Source of the DNA: Ampelocalamus luodianensis
Lineage: Eukaryota > Streptophyta > Magnoliopsida > Poales > Poaceae
NCBI GenBank assembly: GCA_036346255.1
Contig: CM070619.1
Coordinates: 30,572,342-30,636,341 of the forward strand
Length of the DNA: 64,000 bases
Direction of reading: 5' to 3'
Shown here: piece after piece, positions 11,282-21,800 of the stretch
Numbering within the stretch: the stretch's first letter is position 1
Layout: every line of letters begins with the position of its first letter
The notes under the pieces: generated by a model
What the model was told of the DNA's origin: nothing
What the model saw: only the letters and a program-made list of their open reading frames with translations
Database searches by the model: none
Made by a program: the position numbers and the translations under genes

Positions 11282-12220
11282 TGATACGGGGGAGGCCCGA
11301 TCTTCTCAGTGAGGAACCGTGGATAGTTGATGCGAAGTAGACGATGTCGCTAGTTGAACACTCGCGCCAATGCACGAACCCTCAACTCCTCGGAATACGC
11401 CCAAAACACACCGGGTAGTTGTTCGTCGCGAGACCACGAACGACGAACGCCAAGTCCCCAATTCCCAATGGAACGACGGCTTGACTTGGATTGCAGAACA
11501 AAACAAATGGATCGCCTAATTCTCTCTCAAAGTCCTCGCATGAACTCTGGTGTCGAAAGAACAAACAATAACTATGTTTCAATCTTATGCATAAACTGTT
11601 CTACCTCTATGGTGCGGCCATGGGGGGTTTATATAGCCTCCCACGCAAGCACAAAACTCGGATGAACAGTAACCGAGTGCTCTGATGTCTGAGTCCGACA
11701 CGTTCCTTTGCTACGATGTCCGAGTCCGATTCTGCTCACGTGAACAATATCCGATTCAAAAAACATCCTACTTTAATTTGGAAATTTAAACTAGTCTCCT
11801 CTCGGTTTCCCTTGTATTGTGAGCTTTCCTTCTCTTAGCTTGCGCGAATTTGTTCGATGCACTTGATGCTTCTTTTATGCCAATGTAACCCTTGTTGCCA
11901 TGTCACCATATGTCTTTCTTGACCGCCCGCATGTGCTAGGGTTTTATCACGAGCACGTTCCCTCTCGTTGGCCACATGGGTTTCTTCTCCCTTGTTGGCC
12001 GCATGTGTTTCTCCTCCATGAATTTGTTCCCGGCCTCCCTCTCGGTTCCAAAGTCTTTAAATTTGTCAAACCTGAGAATGCACCAAGTATTGCTTTAGGT
12101 AGTAACCAATTCTCATTGGCAACAAAAGGAAATTCATTAGGAAACAAATGCACCTGTTGTTTGAGAAGTTTAGCTCCTGCTTCACGAATAACCTCATAAG
12201 TAGTAGGGATATCCTCATCA
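11282..12220 (-). repeat. CRM-like solo LTR, minus strand, target duplication CTAGG
   Basis: On the plus strand it starts TGATACGGGGGAGGCCC and ends ATATCCTCATCA, the reverse of a CRM-like LTR. CTAGG flanks it at 11277-11281 and 12221-12225, and the empty site is seen intact in the 3' LTR near 22131. It is a diverged subtype (TGATGAGGATATCCC start) that shares its LTR start with the fragment at 1-111. It carries the tail motif as REAGAKLLKQQV on the minus strand. Confidence 0.92.
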
Positions 12221-13670
12221 CTAGGGCTACTTGCTGTGATTATGGGTTCGCTGGATGGACCCTGGTCACTTAGTAGTTTGCGTGTCATTATGCTTAGCTA
12301 TCGGTAGAAATGGGCGGTGATCGACTTGTCGATAACCTTGATCACACAAACTGTTATAATCTATATATTTCAGCCTCGTGCTATGTCTAAATTGCAAAAC
12401 TCAAACTGAAAAAAAAACAATTTAGACTTGGGCACAATAGTAAGATGGTGTGATCTTTTGGGTGTGACTGGAATGGTGCCCTAGTCATTTAAGGACCGAG
12501 TTACTTGCTCCACCGTTCTGAGCATTCTTGCGTGCTAACCACACTAGAGGGTATGGGACCTCTCTTGACTAAGTACTTTGGGGGGTGTTAATTAATGAGT
12601 CGCGAGGTGGGTTGTATATTTAATTATATGCAACATGGACATGTTTGTGGGGAGGGGAGCACCCGCCGAGGCCGGTGTATCTTACTCCACGTATGGGTCC
12701 TTAGTGGGAACCGTGAAGGTGGTCCACTAGGTGATAACCCCCATACGTGCGGCTCTTGATTAGCATTTTGCATTGGAAAATGTCTTGTTAGACTTAGCCG
12801 TGCCTGCATACCAAAGGAAGTATGCTAACCGTGGCTGGTGGAAAGGTGGTATGAAGTGTGGGTACATTGGTACACCCCTGCAGCGTTTTGAACTATTCGA
12901 ATAGCCTCGTCCTAGGTTATGGACACGCTTGGAAACGCCCCGTGAGAACTAGACTGCAACATTTAAATTAAAACTTGATGGGTGGTATAAATCTGGGATT
13001 CATGCTATTTGTAGTGGCTATCGGGTTAGTCACTTCTAGGTGGTTACTTGTTAAATATTGTTACTCGTTGTTATTTCAATGCTTAAAACTGATTTGATAA
13101 ATTGCTTTCAATCTATTACATTATTGCAAATGAAACCTGCTTTATGCGTTCAAAGAACCATATAACCAATTTCCTTTGATACAGCTTTCATGTAGCTATG
13201 CATAGGCTTGTTACTCGTAAGTCTTGCGAGTACAATATTGTACTCACCTGCATTGCTTGTTGGGTGCAGAGTAAGAAGGTGAGCCCGAAGGGCCTCACTT
13301 CTGTGAGTTGTGCTGTGGCAGTGTGTGGAGCGATTAGCTTAGTGGCATGGTCGGTTGCCCTGTGGTGTTATGTGGCTAACCGGTCGTCTTTTGGTTTAAG
13401 CCATCTTATGGCAACTTTTGCTTCCGCTGTTACTTTCAATTTCTGTCATTTGGCCGGTCGGCTGTTCTGTAATAACTTATATTATGTATGTCTTTTGGTA
13501 GACTTGTTATATTATCTTGTATGGAATTGATGCATGCTTTGGTATGATGTATGTGTGCTGCATGTTCTGGGAAGCACATGTTCATCGAGGCACGGGTTAT
13601 TCTGTTTGTGATGCTAGAACCATTGGAGGGTTAAGCATTACTAGCTTAATAAACCGGGGTCTCACAGAGT

Positions 13671-13683
13671 TGGTATCAGAGCC
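13671..13683 (+). other. Primer binding site, initiator-Met tRNA type
   Basis: TGGTATCAGAGCC, complementary to the 3' end of plant initiator tRNA-Met (established knowledge), lies four bases after the 5' LTR end. This is the minus-strand priming site of B1. Confidence 0.9.
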
Positions 13684-14399
13684 ATACTGACCGTAGAAAG
13701 CCCTAGCTTGGTCGTCCCTAGCATATTTTTGAAAACTTATTTTCCAAATATCAAATGTTTCATGAAGATCTTAAGTAAGTTCTCAGATTTTATTTCTTAT
13801 CTATCTTAGCTTGCTCACCTCACCTTGTTCTTGGTCGAATTTGAAAGCTGATTTTCCTCTCATCTTCTTTCAAAAAGATAGTTGTTAATCGACTAAAATT
13901 GGTTTTAGAAAAACCATGAGAGTTTTAAATTGTGTGTTAGCTGCCCTTTTTGAGAAGATTAGGAGCTGCTGGAAACAAGGAATTCGGCCGAGAGCTTGAT
14001 GGAGGAAATCTGGACAGCAAGCAAGAATTTCTAGATAGCTAATTTCCAGTAAGTATAGGGTGCTGAAAATGGGAGGTCGGTTTAACTAAAACTTGTGGGA
14101 ACAAAAGGGTAAGAGGTGATATGAGTTAGCTAAGTGTCTAACCTTTTCTTTAGGTAATTTTCACCTTGTTTCCTAGCTGTTTCGACCCAAGGTTTGTGTT
14201 CTGAAATTTGCCGTCCTATAAGTTGATTACTCGTTCTTCCATACGAGCTAGTCATACTAAGAAGATGGACTTTATTTTTGTGATCTTGCTGCGATTTTAT
14301 GTTGGCCTCTAGCTGTTGGAGTTCATTTTGTAAAGGGTTTAGTTGTCTTTCTTTGTCTCCTGTTCCGGAGTTGTTTCTGACTTATCTTTGTGGAACAGG
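13684..14399 (+). other. Untranslated leader of Tekay-1 element B1
   Basis: About 715 bases between primer site and gag with no sustained frame. The Tekay element at 34453-35185 has a colinear but diverged leader, including CCTATCTTAG near the start and a CGGAACAGGATGGC-like context just before the gag ATG. Confidence 0.7.
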
Positions 14400-15480
14400 A
14401 TGGCAAGAACCACCCGCAACAGTCAGCCGGCTGGTTCCGATGAGGAGCTTCCCCCTCCTCCGACTATGGCTGAGGTTCTTGCTCAGGTCGAGCGGAATCG
14501 CATGGATCAGACTCGGATTCTGGAGGTCATCGCGAGGAACACCTCCACGTCTTCTGGTGCTCCAGGATCTGGAGGTGGTGGCCACCCGTCCCGTGGTGGG
14601 CTTTCGGAGTTTCTCCGTACACATCCACCTACTTTCTCCCGATCTGAGGACCCTCTGGACGCGGATGATTGGCTGCGTCTGGTTGAGCGAAAGCTCAACA
14701 TCGCTCAGTGCCAGGAGCAGGAGCGAGCACTCTTTGCATCCCATCCACTTGAGGGTGCGGCATTCTCTTGGTAGGAGAACTTTCTCGCCATGCAGCCCAC
14801 GGGCCATGTGGTCTCGTGGGATGAGTTCAGGTTTCCTTTCCGTCGGGCTCATATCCCCGATGGCCTGATGAAACTCAAGAAGAAGGAGTTTCTTGGGCTT
14901 AAACAGGGGTGCAAGTCTGTATCGGAGTACTTATACGAGTTTAATCACTTGGCTCGTTATGCTCCGGGTGAGGTGGCCACTGTTGAGGCTAAGAAGGAGA
15001 AGTTCATGGAGGGCTTGTCTGAGGAGCTACAGGACAAGCTCTCTATTGTGGACTTTGCAGACTTTCAGGCCTTGGTGGACAAGGCCATCGTCGCCGAGCA
15101 CAAGGCGAAGGCGCTGGGTGAGTCCCGCAAGCGCAAGTGGGAGGCCCACCGGTCTGCTCAGGCCAGTCTCTGCCGTCCCCGTGTTGGGCCTACACCAGGG
15201 GCCTGTCCTTTGGCTTCACCACCGCCGAGGCCATCGGCGCCAGTTACTCGTCCCCCGCAGGCCGTGTTTCAACCACGTGCACCTGCAACCCAACAGCAGG
15301 TTGCTCTCCGCAACCCGGCTGCCGATGTCACCTGCTTTTCTTGCAACCAGAAGGGCCACTATGTTAGCAGTTGCCCTAGGAGGATTGGAGCGGCCCCTCG
15401 TCCTAATGGAGGACGCGGGCAAGGGAACGGTCATGCACCTGACCAGAAGGTGACCCAGAAGACTCAGGGTGTCGGGAGTG
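14400..15480 (+). pseudogene. gag: Tekay-1 gag, one stop
   Basis: Gag packages element RNA into particles. The start ATG at 14400 sits in GGAACAGGATGGCAAG and opens with MARTTRN. A proline-rich segment (PPPPT) and a DDWLRLVERKL motif are followed by the typical core (EGAAFSW, EYLYEFNHLARYAP, KEKFMEGL). A CCHC zinc knuckle, CFSCNQKGHYVSSC, lies near 15331-15372. A TAG at 14772-14774 replaces the Trp codon of the SWW motif, and the frame continues unchanged beyond it. Otherwise the frame is open into protease, as expected for a fused gag-pol. Family membership is strong; the product is not expected to be functional. Confidence 0.92.
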
Positions 15481-15875
15481 GTCGAGTCAACCACATCTCG
15501 GCTGAGGAGGCTCAGGAGGCGCCCGACGTTGTGTTGGGTACACTTCTTGTCAGTTATCGTCCTGCTGCAGTATTATTTGACTCAGGACCATCGCATTCTT
15601 TTATTTCGAGATCTTTTGCTGCTGCTTGTGACCTTCACTTTGTTCCTTTGGGGATTCCTTTGCTTATTCGCTCTCTGGGTGCGGAAATGAGAGCTGATCA
15701 AGAATGCCGGGACGTTCCCATTGTTATTGAAGGAGTGGAATTCTTGGCGAATCTCATCCTGCTTGATTCGGCTCGTATGGACGTGATTCTTGTCATGGAT
15801 TGGTTGTCCCAACACTTGGGGCAAATCGATTGTGCCAGGAAGATGGTCTACCTCCCTAACCCCTCAGGAGAGTAG
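15481..15875 (+). pseudogene. pro: Tekay-1 aspartic protease
   Basis: Continues the gag frame. GRVNHIS marks the linker, then VLFDSGPSHSF carries the catalytic DSG (usually DSGAS; here DSGPS). LGxDWL appears as VMDWLSQH near 15795, with Val in place of the usual Gly-Met lead. This domain would cut the polyprotein during particle maturation. The frame ends at a TAG at 15873-15875, after which the same frame resumes in RT, so this is a premature stop rather than a natural end. Confidence 0.88.
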
Positions 15876-16641
15876 GTTGGGATTTCACCGCAGCTGCAAG
15901 GGCCACATCTTTGTGCCCTTGAAGCTAAGCCAGCTCTGGAGATTCAGGAGGTGCCCACAGTTAGTGACTTTGTGGACGTCTTTCCTGAAGATTTGCCTGG
16001 GATGCCTCCAGTTCGCGATCTAGAGTTTGTTATTGAGTTGCTGCCCGGTACCGCCCCTATTTCAAAGGCGTCATACCGAATGCCTCCTAATGAGCTGGAT
16101 GAGCTGAAGAAGCAATTAGGTGAGCTTCAAGCAAAGGGCTTTATCCGTCCTAGCTCATCTACTTGGGGTTGTCCAGTTATTTTTGTGAAGAAGAAGGACA
16201 AAACCCTGCTTATGTGTGTTGATTACCGTCCACTTAATGAAGTGACGGTGAAAAACAAGTATCCTTTGCCTCGTATTGATGATCTCTTTGACCAATTGAC
16301 CGGAGCCCGTGTGTTCTCCAAGATTGATTTGAGGATGGGGTATCATCAGGTCCGAATCAGGGCTGAGGATATTCCAAAGACGGCTTTCACTACTCGTTAT
16401 GGCCTTTATGAGTATACCGTCGTGTCATTTGGCTTAACTAATGCTTCCGCTTTATTCATGAATCTTATGAACTCGGTGTTCATGGAGTATTTGGATAAGT
16501 TCGTTGTGGTCTTTATTGATGACATTCTTATCTACTCCAAGAGTGAAGTGGGAAAACTGTGTGATTGAGCATCTGCAGATTGTATTGGGAAAACTGTGTG
16601 AGCACCAGCTGTATGCCAAGTTCAGCAAGTGTGAGTTCTAG
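15876..16641 (+). pseudogene. RT: Tekay-1 reverse transcriptase, N-terminal and palm
   Basis: Same frame as gag-protease. VFPEDLPGMPPVRD leads in, followed by RPSSSTWGCPVIFVKKKD, CVDYRPLNE, FSKIDLRMGYHQVR and the catalytic FIDDILIYS near 16512. Around 16548 and 16588 the 16-base string TGGGAAAACTGTGTGA is repeated. The extra material ends the frame at 16566-16568, and a second TAG replaces Trp in the CEFW motif near 16640. RT would copy element RNA to DNA. Catalytic residues are present but the reading frame is broken. Confidence 0.9.
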
Positions 16642-17578
16642 TTGAAGGAAGTGGCATTCTTGGGCCATGTCCTTTCGGCAGGAGGTGTCGCCGTGGATCC
16701 TAGCAAGGTCAGTGATGTTCTATCTTGGGGTCAACCCAAGTCAGTCACCGATGTGCGGAGTTTTCTTGGTTTAGCGGGCTACTACCGCCGCTTTATCGAG
16801 AACTTCTCCAAGATCGCAATGCCGATGACTGAGTTGCTCAAGAAGGACAAGAAATTTTGGTGGTCCTCTGCTTGTGATGAGAGTTTTCAGGAACTCAAGA
16901 GGCACTTGACTTCAGCCCCAGTTCTTGTTCTCCCTGATATACACAAGAGCTTTGATATCTATTGTGATGCCTCTCGGCAGGGACTCGGATGTGTTCTTAT
17001 GCAAGAAGGCAAGGTGGTAGCCTATGCATCAAAGCAGTTGAGGCCTCATGAACTCAACTATCCTACCCATGATTTGGAGTTAGCTGCAGTGGTCCGTGCA
17101 CTTAAGATTTGGCGGCATTACCTGATGGGTAACCCGTTGTGAGGTGTATTCTGATCACAAGAGCTTGAAATATTTGTTCACCTAGCCAGATCTCGACCTC
17201 AGGCAAAGGAGATGGTTGGAATTGATTAAGGATTATGATATGGGCATTCAGTATCACCCGGGCAAGGCTAATGTGGTTGCGGATGCACTTAGTCGAAAGG
17301 TGTATTGCAATGCCTTGCTGCTCCAAGAGCAACAGCCTGCCCTTCTTGAAGAATTCCAACGTCTCAACTTGGGCTTGATTGAGTATGGTTCTCTTGCTAC
17401 CTTGGTTGTGCAACCAACCTTGGTGGACCAAATCAAGGCTGCACAGCAAACAGATGTTGGTGTGAGTCAAATCAAGCAGAACATCAAAGGTGGGACAGCC
17501 AAGTGCTTCTCTGAGGATGAGCATGGTGTTGTGTGGTTTGGACAATGCCTTGTGGTTCCAAAGGTCGTGGAATTGCGG
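16642..17578 (+). pseudogene. RH: Tekay-1 RT connection and RNase H
   Basis: FLGHVLSAGGVAVDP and FLGLAGYYRRFI are the RT thumb/connection motifs. RNase H follows with FDIYCDASRQGLGCVL (catalytic Asp), YASKQLRPHE, NYPTHDLELAAVV and SDHKSLKYLFT, then HPGKANVVADALSR. An added C near 17135 shifts the frame inside GNRCEVY, and a TAG near 17185 replaces Gln in FTQPDL. RNase H removes the RNA strand during reverse transcription. The RT starting frame differs from upstream, confirming an indel around 16560-16640. Confidence 0.88.
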
Positions 17579-18849
17579 TAGTTGATTCTCCGCGAAGCCC
17601 ATGACTCCCCTTTGTCCATTCATCCCAGGGCTACCAAAATGTATCAGGTCCTTTGTCAGAGATTTTGGTGGACTCGTATGAAGCGAGAGATTGCCAAGTT
17701 CGTTGCCGAGTGCGACGTGTGCTATCGTGTCAAAGCCGAACATCAGCGTCCAGCAGGTCTTCTTCACCTTTGCGAGTGCCTCAGTGGAAGTGGGACTCCG
17801 TTGGCATGGATTTTATCACCGGTCTGCCCCGTACTTCTTCAGGGAAGGATGCCTTGTGGGTTATCATTGATCGATTGACTAAGGTGGCCCATTTTCTTCC
17901 AGTGCGCGCGAAGATTGATGTGGGTCAGTTGGCGGATCTTTACATCTCTCGCATTGTGTGCTTCCATGGTGTGCCACGAACGATTGTGTCAGATCGTGGT
18001 TCTCTTTTCACCTCTCGGTTTTGGCACAAATTGCAAGAGGCCATGGGTACTCGTCTTTCTTTTAGTTCGGCCTATCATCCTTAAACTGATGGTCAGACGG
18101 AGAGAGTCAACCAAGTGTTCGAAGATATGCTCCGTGCTTGTGTTCTTTCCTATGGGAAGAAGTGGGAGAAGTGCTTGCCGTTTGTAGAATTCTCCTACAA
18201 CAATAGTTTTCAGGCCAGTCTTGGCATGGCACCTTTTGAGGTATTGTATGGGAGGAGATGTAGAACCCCATTGAACTGGTCAGAAACTGGTGAGCGTCAG
18301 TTCTTCGGCTCAAATTCCGTCAATGAGGCCGAAAGTCAGGTTCAGTTGATTCGTGAGCACTTGTGCGTGGCCTAGTCCAGGCAAAAGAGCAATACGGATC
18401 GTCGTCGTCGAGAGTTGAGCTTTGAGCCCAATGACTTTCTGTATCTCAAGGTCTCACCTTTGAAGGGCCATCTGCGTTTTGGCATCAAGGGCAAATTAGC
18501 TCCTTGTTATGTTGGGCCTTATCGCATCATCGAGAAAGTGGGAGCTGTTGCATACAGATTGGAGTTGTCAGCTACACTTGAGGGGGTATATGATGTGTTC
18601 CATGTGTCACACTTGAAGAAGTGCCTCCGTGTTCCAATCGAGGAAACTCCGTTGGAAAATCTCGATGTGCAGGAAAAGTTGACCTATCGTGAGCATCCTG
18701 TTCGCATTCTTAAAGAATCTAAACGGAGAACTAGGAACTGGGTCATCAAGGTCCTTAAGGTTCAGTGGTCAAATCATTCTGAATATGAAGCAACTTGGGA
18801 GCGGGAGGATCGCCTTCGTGCTGACTACCTGTCTTTCTTCTCCGAGTAA
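17579..18849 (+). pseudogene. INT: Tekay-1 integrase with C-terminal chromodomain
   Basis: HHCC zinc domain: AHDSPLSIHP and CDVCYRVKAEH. Catalytic triad in context: GMDFITGLP (Asp), IVSDRGSLFTSRFW (Asp), TDGQTERVN (Glu). A lost base near 17766 shifts the frame, a TAA near 18081 replaces the Gln before TDGQ, and a TAG near 18373 breaks the linker. The GPY-like segment is VGPYRII. The end is a chromodomain at about 18697-18840 (REHPVRILKE, VIKVLKVQWSNH, EATWERED), which in chromoviruses binds histone marks to guide insertion. The terminal TAA at 18847-18849 is the natural end. Confidence 0.92.
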
Positions 18850-18853
18850 ACGG

Positions 18854-18883
18854 AATCTCGGGACGAGATTCTTGTAAAGGGGG
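18854..18883 (+). other. Hairpin and polypurine tract before the 3' LTR
   Basis: AATCTCG-GGA-CGAGATT forms a perfect 7-bp stem at 18854-18870, followed by AAAGGGGG at 18876-18883 and two T before the LTR. The purine run is the plus-strand primer. The inverted repeat between pol stop and polypurine tract is of unknown role. Confidence 0.8.
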
Positions 18884-18885
18884 TT

Positions 18886-21800
18886 TGTAACATCCCAATT
18901 TTGGACTGGTGTTTCAAATGTAAGAAAATGAGTAGAAATTAAAACTTTTTCTTACATCATGTATTTCCTTTATGTACTAAACAGTTCATGTACAAGAATT
19001 ATGGAAATACAAAGTCACAAGTCTTTTGATCCAAAACCTTGACTTCCAAAAACTTTTATCTCAAATCTTGTGATCATCCTTGGGAAATATTTTTATTAAG
19101 TTCCTAGGATGGTATGTAACCCCTCTGAAAAATTTCACAATTTTTAGAAATTATTTGAATATTTTTGGAGGGTAGTCAAACCTGTTTGACTTTCAGTCAA
19201 ACCTTTAACGAGAGCTTTGCAGAATTTTTGGAGAATAATGCGCAGCATAAAAACCTCTGAAAATTTTATACAAGGTTAATATCTGAGTTAGCAAGCTCCA
19301 GTAAAAATTTCATAATTTTTGGACTTGTTTTGCTATCTCAAATAAATTCTCAAAGTCCCAGTTCTGTTTAAAACTCAAAACGTAATTTCACTGTGCGTTG
19401 GGTTCGAGTCAGACTCGGGCTCGAGCCATGCGTCTCGGTCCAGTCAACTAACTGCACCGACCTCTCGACCGAGCCTTTTCTCTGGTCATCTTCAACCTCC
19501 CGCCGTGCGAAAACAGTGTAGGGCATGGGGGTATCATTTCTTGCTCCCTACAACCGTCCTAGCCGACGCTTAGGGTTGTGGGAGACACTTTCGGCCATGC
19601 CTTGCCCTAGTGCACCATCTACCTCTTTTTCTTTGTCGGCTATGCCTTGTGCTTTGAGCTTTGCCTCCCGAAAAGCTCTTTTGGCAAAACCCTAGTGTCT
19701 GCAAGCCTTATAAGCACCCTCTTCACTTCCTGGTATTTCTTTAGACCACCCTCGAGCTCCATTTTCAATTGTGGAGCTTATTACCCCAAAACCGACAATC
19801 CACCATTGTTGACCCGTAGAGCTCCATTGGTGTTTTTGGTGTTCCAGTGGTTCTCCTTCGTATTTCTTTACACCAATTTAACCTCCTCTCTATCTTGAAC
19901 ATATCTCCTCACTTAATTTTGGATTTGATTCGCAGGAATTATCCAATTTGGGGTTTGTTCAAATTCGGCCGAATTTGGTCATCTTCTTCCTCAGCTCAGG
20001 TGAGTGCTCAATTTTCAAATTGGTTGCTCATATAGCTTCTGGGAGTTGCAATGAAGCTATTTTGACCACTAGGGTACTCATTTTGGCTCAGATCATCATT
20101 TCCATCATCTTCTTCCTCGGGTCCAGCGGGCTCCACCGTGGACAAGCTTCTCCGGCCATCTTTGAAGCTCCTCTTCGTTAAGGTAGCTTCTTATTAGTCC
20201 CTAGAGGCTTTGGCACACGTTTCTTTGGACTGCAGCGGAGCATTTTGCTATTTTCGCGTTAAGCAGTAAAGGTCCCCATCTTTGTTTTCTGACTCGCCGG
20301 TGTTTAGAGCCATCGCCGCCAGCGAGGTCACCACCTTTGGGTCCGCAAGCCTATTGCGAATCCATTTTAGCCCTTAGGTTGTGCCGCCGTGGCCGGAGTC
20401 GCCGGCAACAAGCCGTAGCTCCCGCTCGGGTTGTTGTCGGGCGTTATTTCCTGTTTTCGGTTGTCATTAGGATACCATTAATAATCTAATCATTGTTAAT
20501 CATAGGGTTAGTTATTGTGTCTTAAGACGCCAAACTGTGTCGCTGCTTTGTGGGCCCATTGGCCTTAAGCCACAGTCCGGGGTTCCTTAAGACTAAATCT
20601 GGAGTCATTAATTGCTAATCTTTGGTTGGCAATTAATGTGTCTTAGTTGGTAAGTGTCTCACTGCCAGGTCGGCCCCCATCTCTTAAGTCCACCTCTGTG
20701 CGAGATCATTAGGACACATTAATTACTAATCATCACTAATTATTGGTTTCTAGTAATTAATCGCTGTCTTAATTGACCCTCTGTCTCACTGACATGTGGG
20801 CCCGCGTTGAAATTCCCTACCGCGCACTTAAACCCCGTGCGTTGCACTTTGTTGATTGTGGACCGTCGATCTCGTGATCAACGGCCCAGATCGAGAATGC
20901 ATTCGGACCTTCCGGTTCCCTAATCCATCTTGATTGTTCATCTTGTGAGGAACGACTGAGATCTCGAATGCAATCGGACTCTCCGAAGGGAGATGTGCTC
21001 CGAGCCGTTCATCTCGCGATCTGCGGTTGCGGATGGCTGCGGCAACCGAACCGTCCGAATGCATCCCTCCTCGTGAGTCGTTGGATTTTGATCCAACGGT
21101 GGGTTCCTTTTAGGGATTGCGCGCGTGCGCTGTTGCCGACGCGCGTGGGCCGTAGGATTTTAGATCAACGGTTCTCGAGCTCCCACGTCACTTTATTTCT
21201 GTTAAGTTCGAATCTATTTCTGTAAGCATTTGTTTATCAACTAAAAATTGTATTTAAACTTTAAAAACTCCTAACTAATTCTTGTTAACTACTTTTTAGG
21301 TATTTTCAACTGTAATAAAATCTTATGCCACTAGAGTTTAATCTAAAATTGCGTTTAGGCATATTTTAGTATTAGAAAATCTTGTAACTAGAATAACTTG
21401 ATTGCTACCATTAGAATATTCCAGAAATAGAAATAAAACTTGAAAAATGCATATCTTTATCTGTAGATTTCCAATTTGTGCGAGATCAATTTTGTTAAAT
21501 TCCTCTGTTAGTATACTTTAATATGAAATAGGTTTTGAGCATGGTTGTAATTCTATAAAATAACTTGTGCTAAGTTTACAACTTAGAAAAATCATATATA
21601 AATTATTAAAACTCCAAATTTAGTAAAGTCAACTTTGCTGTCATAATCTACCTGCTATAAAAATTTCAGACTCTGGATCTTTTCGCCATGAACAGTAACT
21701 ATAATTTAATTAGTTGAATTAGCAGGCTAAGAAAGAGTATTTTGTCTGTATCTTTTGAATACTAAATCCAAATTGCATGATTCTTGTTCCTAAAATTGTC

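Larger units (their letters stand above)
7651..13666 (+). repeat. Tekay-1 5' LTR (contains a nested solo LTR)
   Basis: Runs from TGTAACATCCC to CCGGGGTCTCACA and is followed after four bases by the primer site. It contains non-coding U3-like text, two zones of GTTGGAT/ATCCAAC half-palindromes (about 8325-8600 and 9965-10290), a TATA-like site, and several short frames that are shadows. The segment 8229-8580 is missing from the 3' LTR. It is interrupted at 11282-12220 by a minus-strand CRM-like LTR. Confidence 0.92.

Noticed and set aside
13671..13683. tRNA gene suggested by the tRNA-like 3' sequence
   Set aside because: Only 13 bases complementary to the tRNA end are present, right after an LTR. 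It is a primer site, not a tRNA gene.
14299..14868. 189-codon plus-strand frame and 156-codon minus-strand frame over gag
   Set aside because: Both overlap gag in other frames. Only the frame from 14400 contains gag and zinc-knuckle motifs and continues into protease.
17102..17767. 221-codon minus-strand open frame
   Set aside because: It lies opposite the Tekay-1 RNase H and integrase and its residues show no family signal. It is a shadow of the plus-strand pol.
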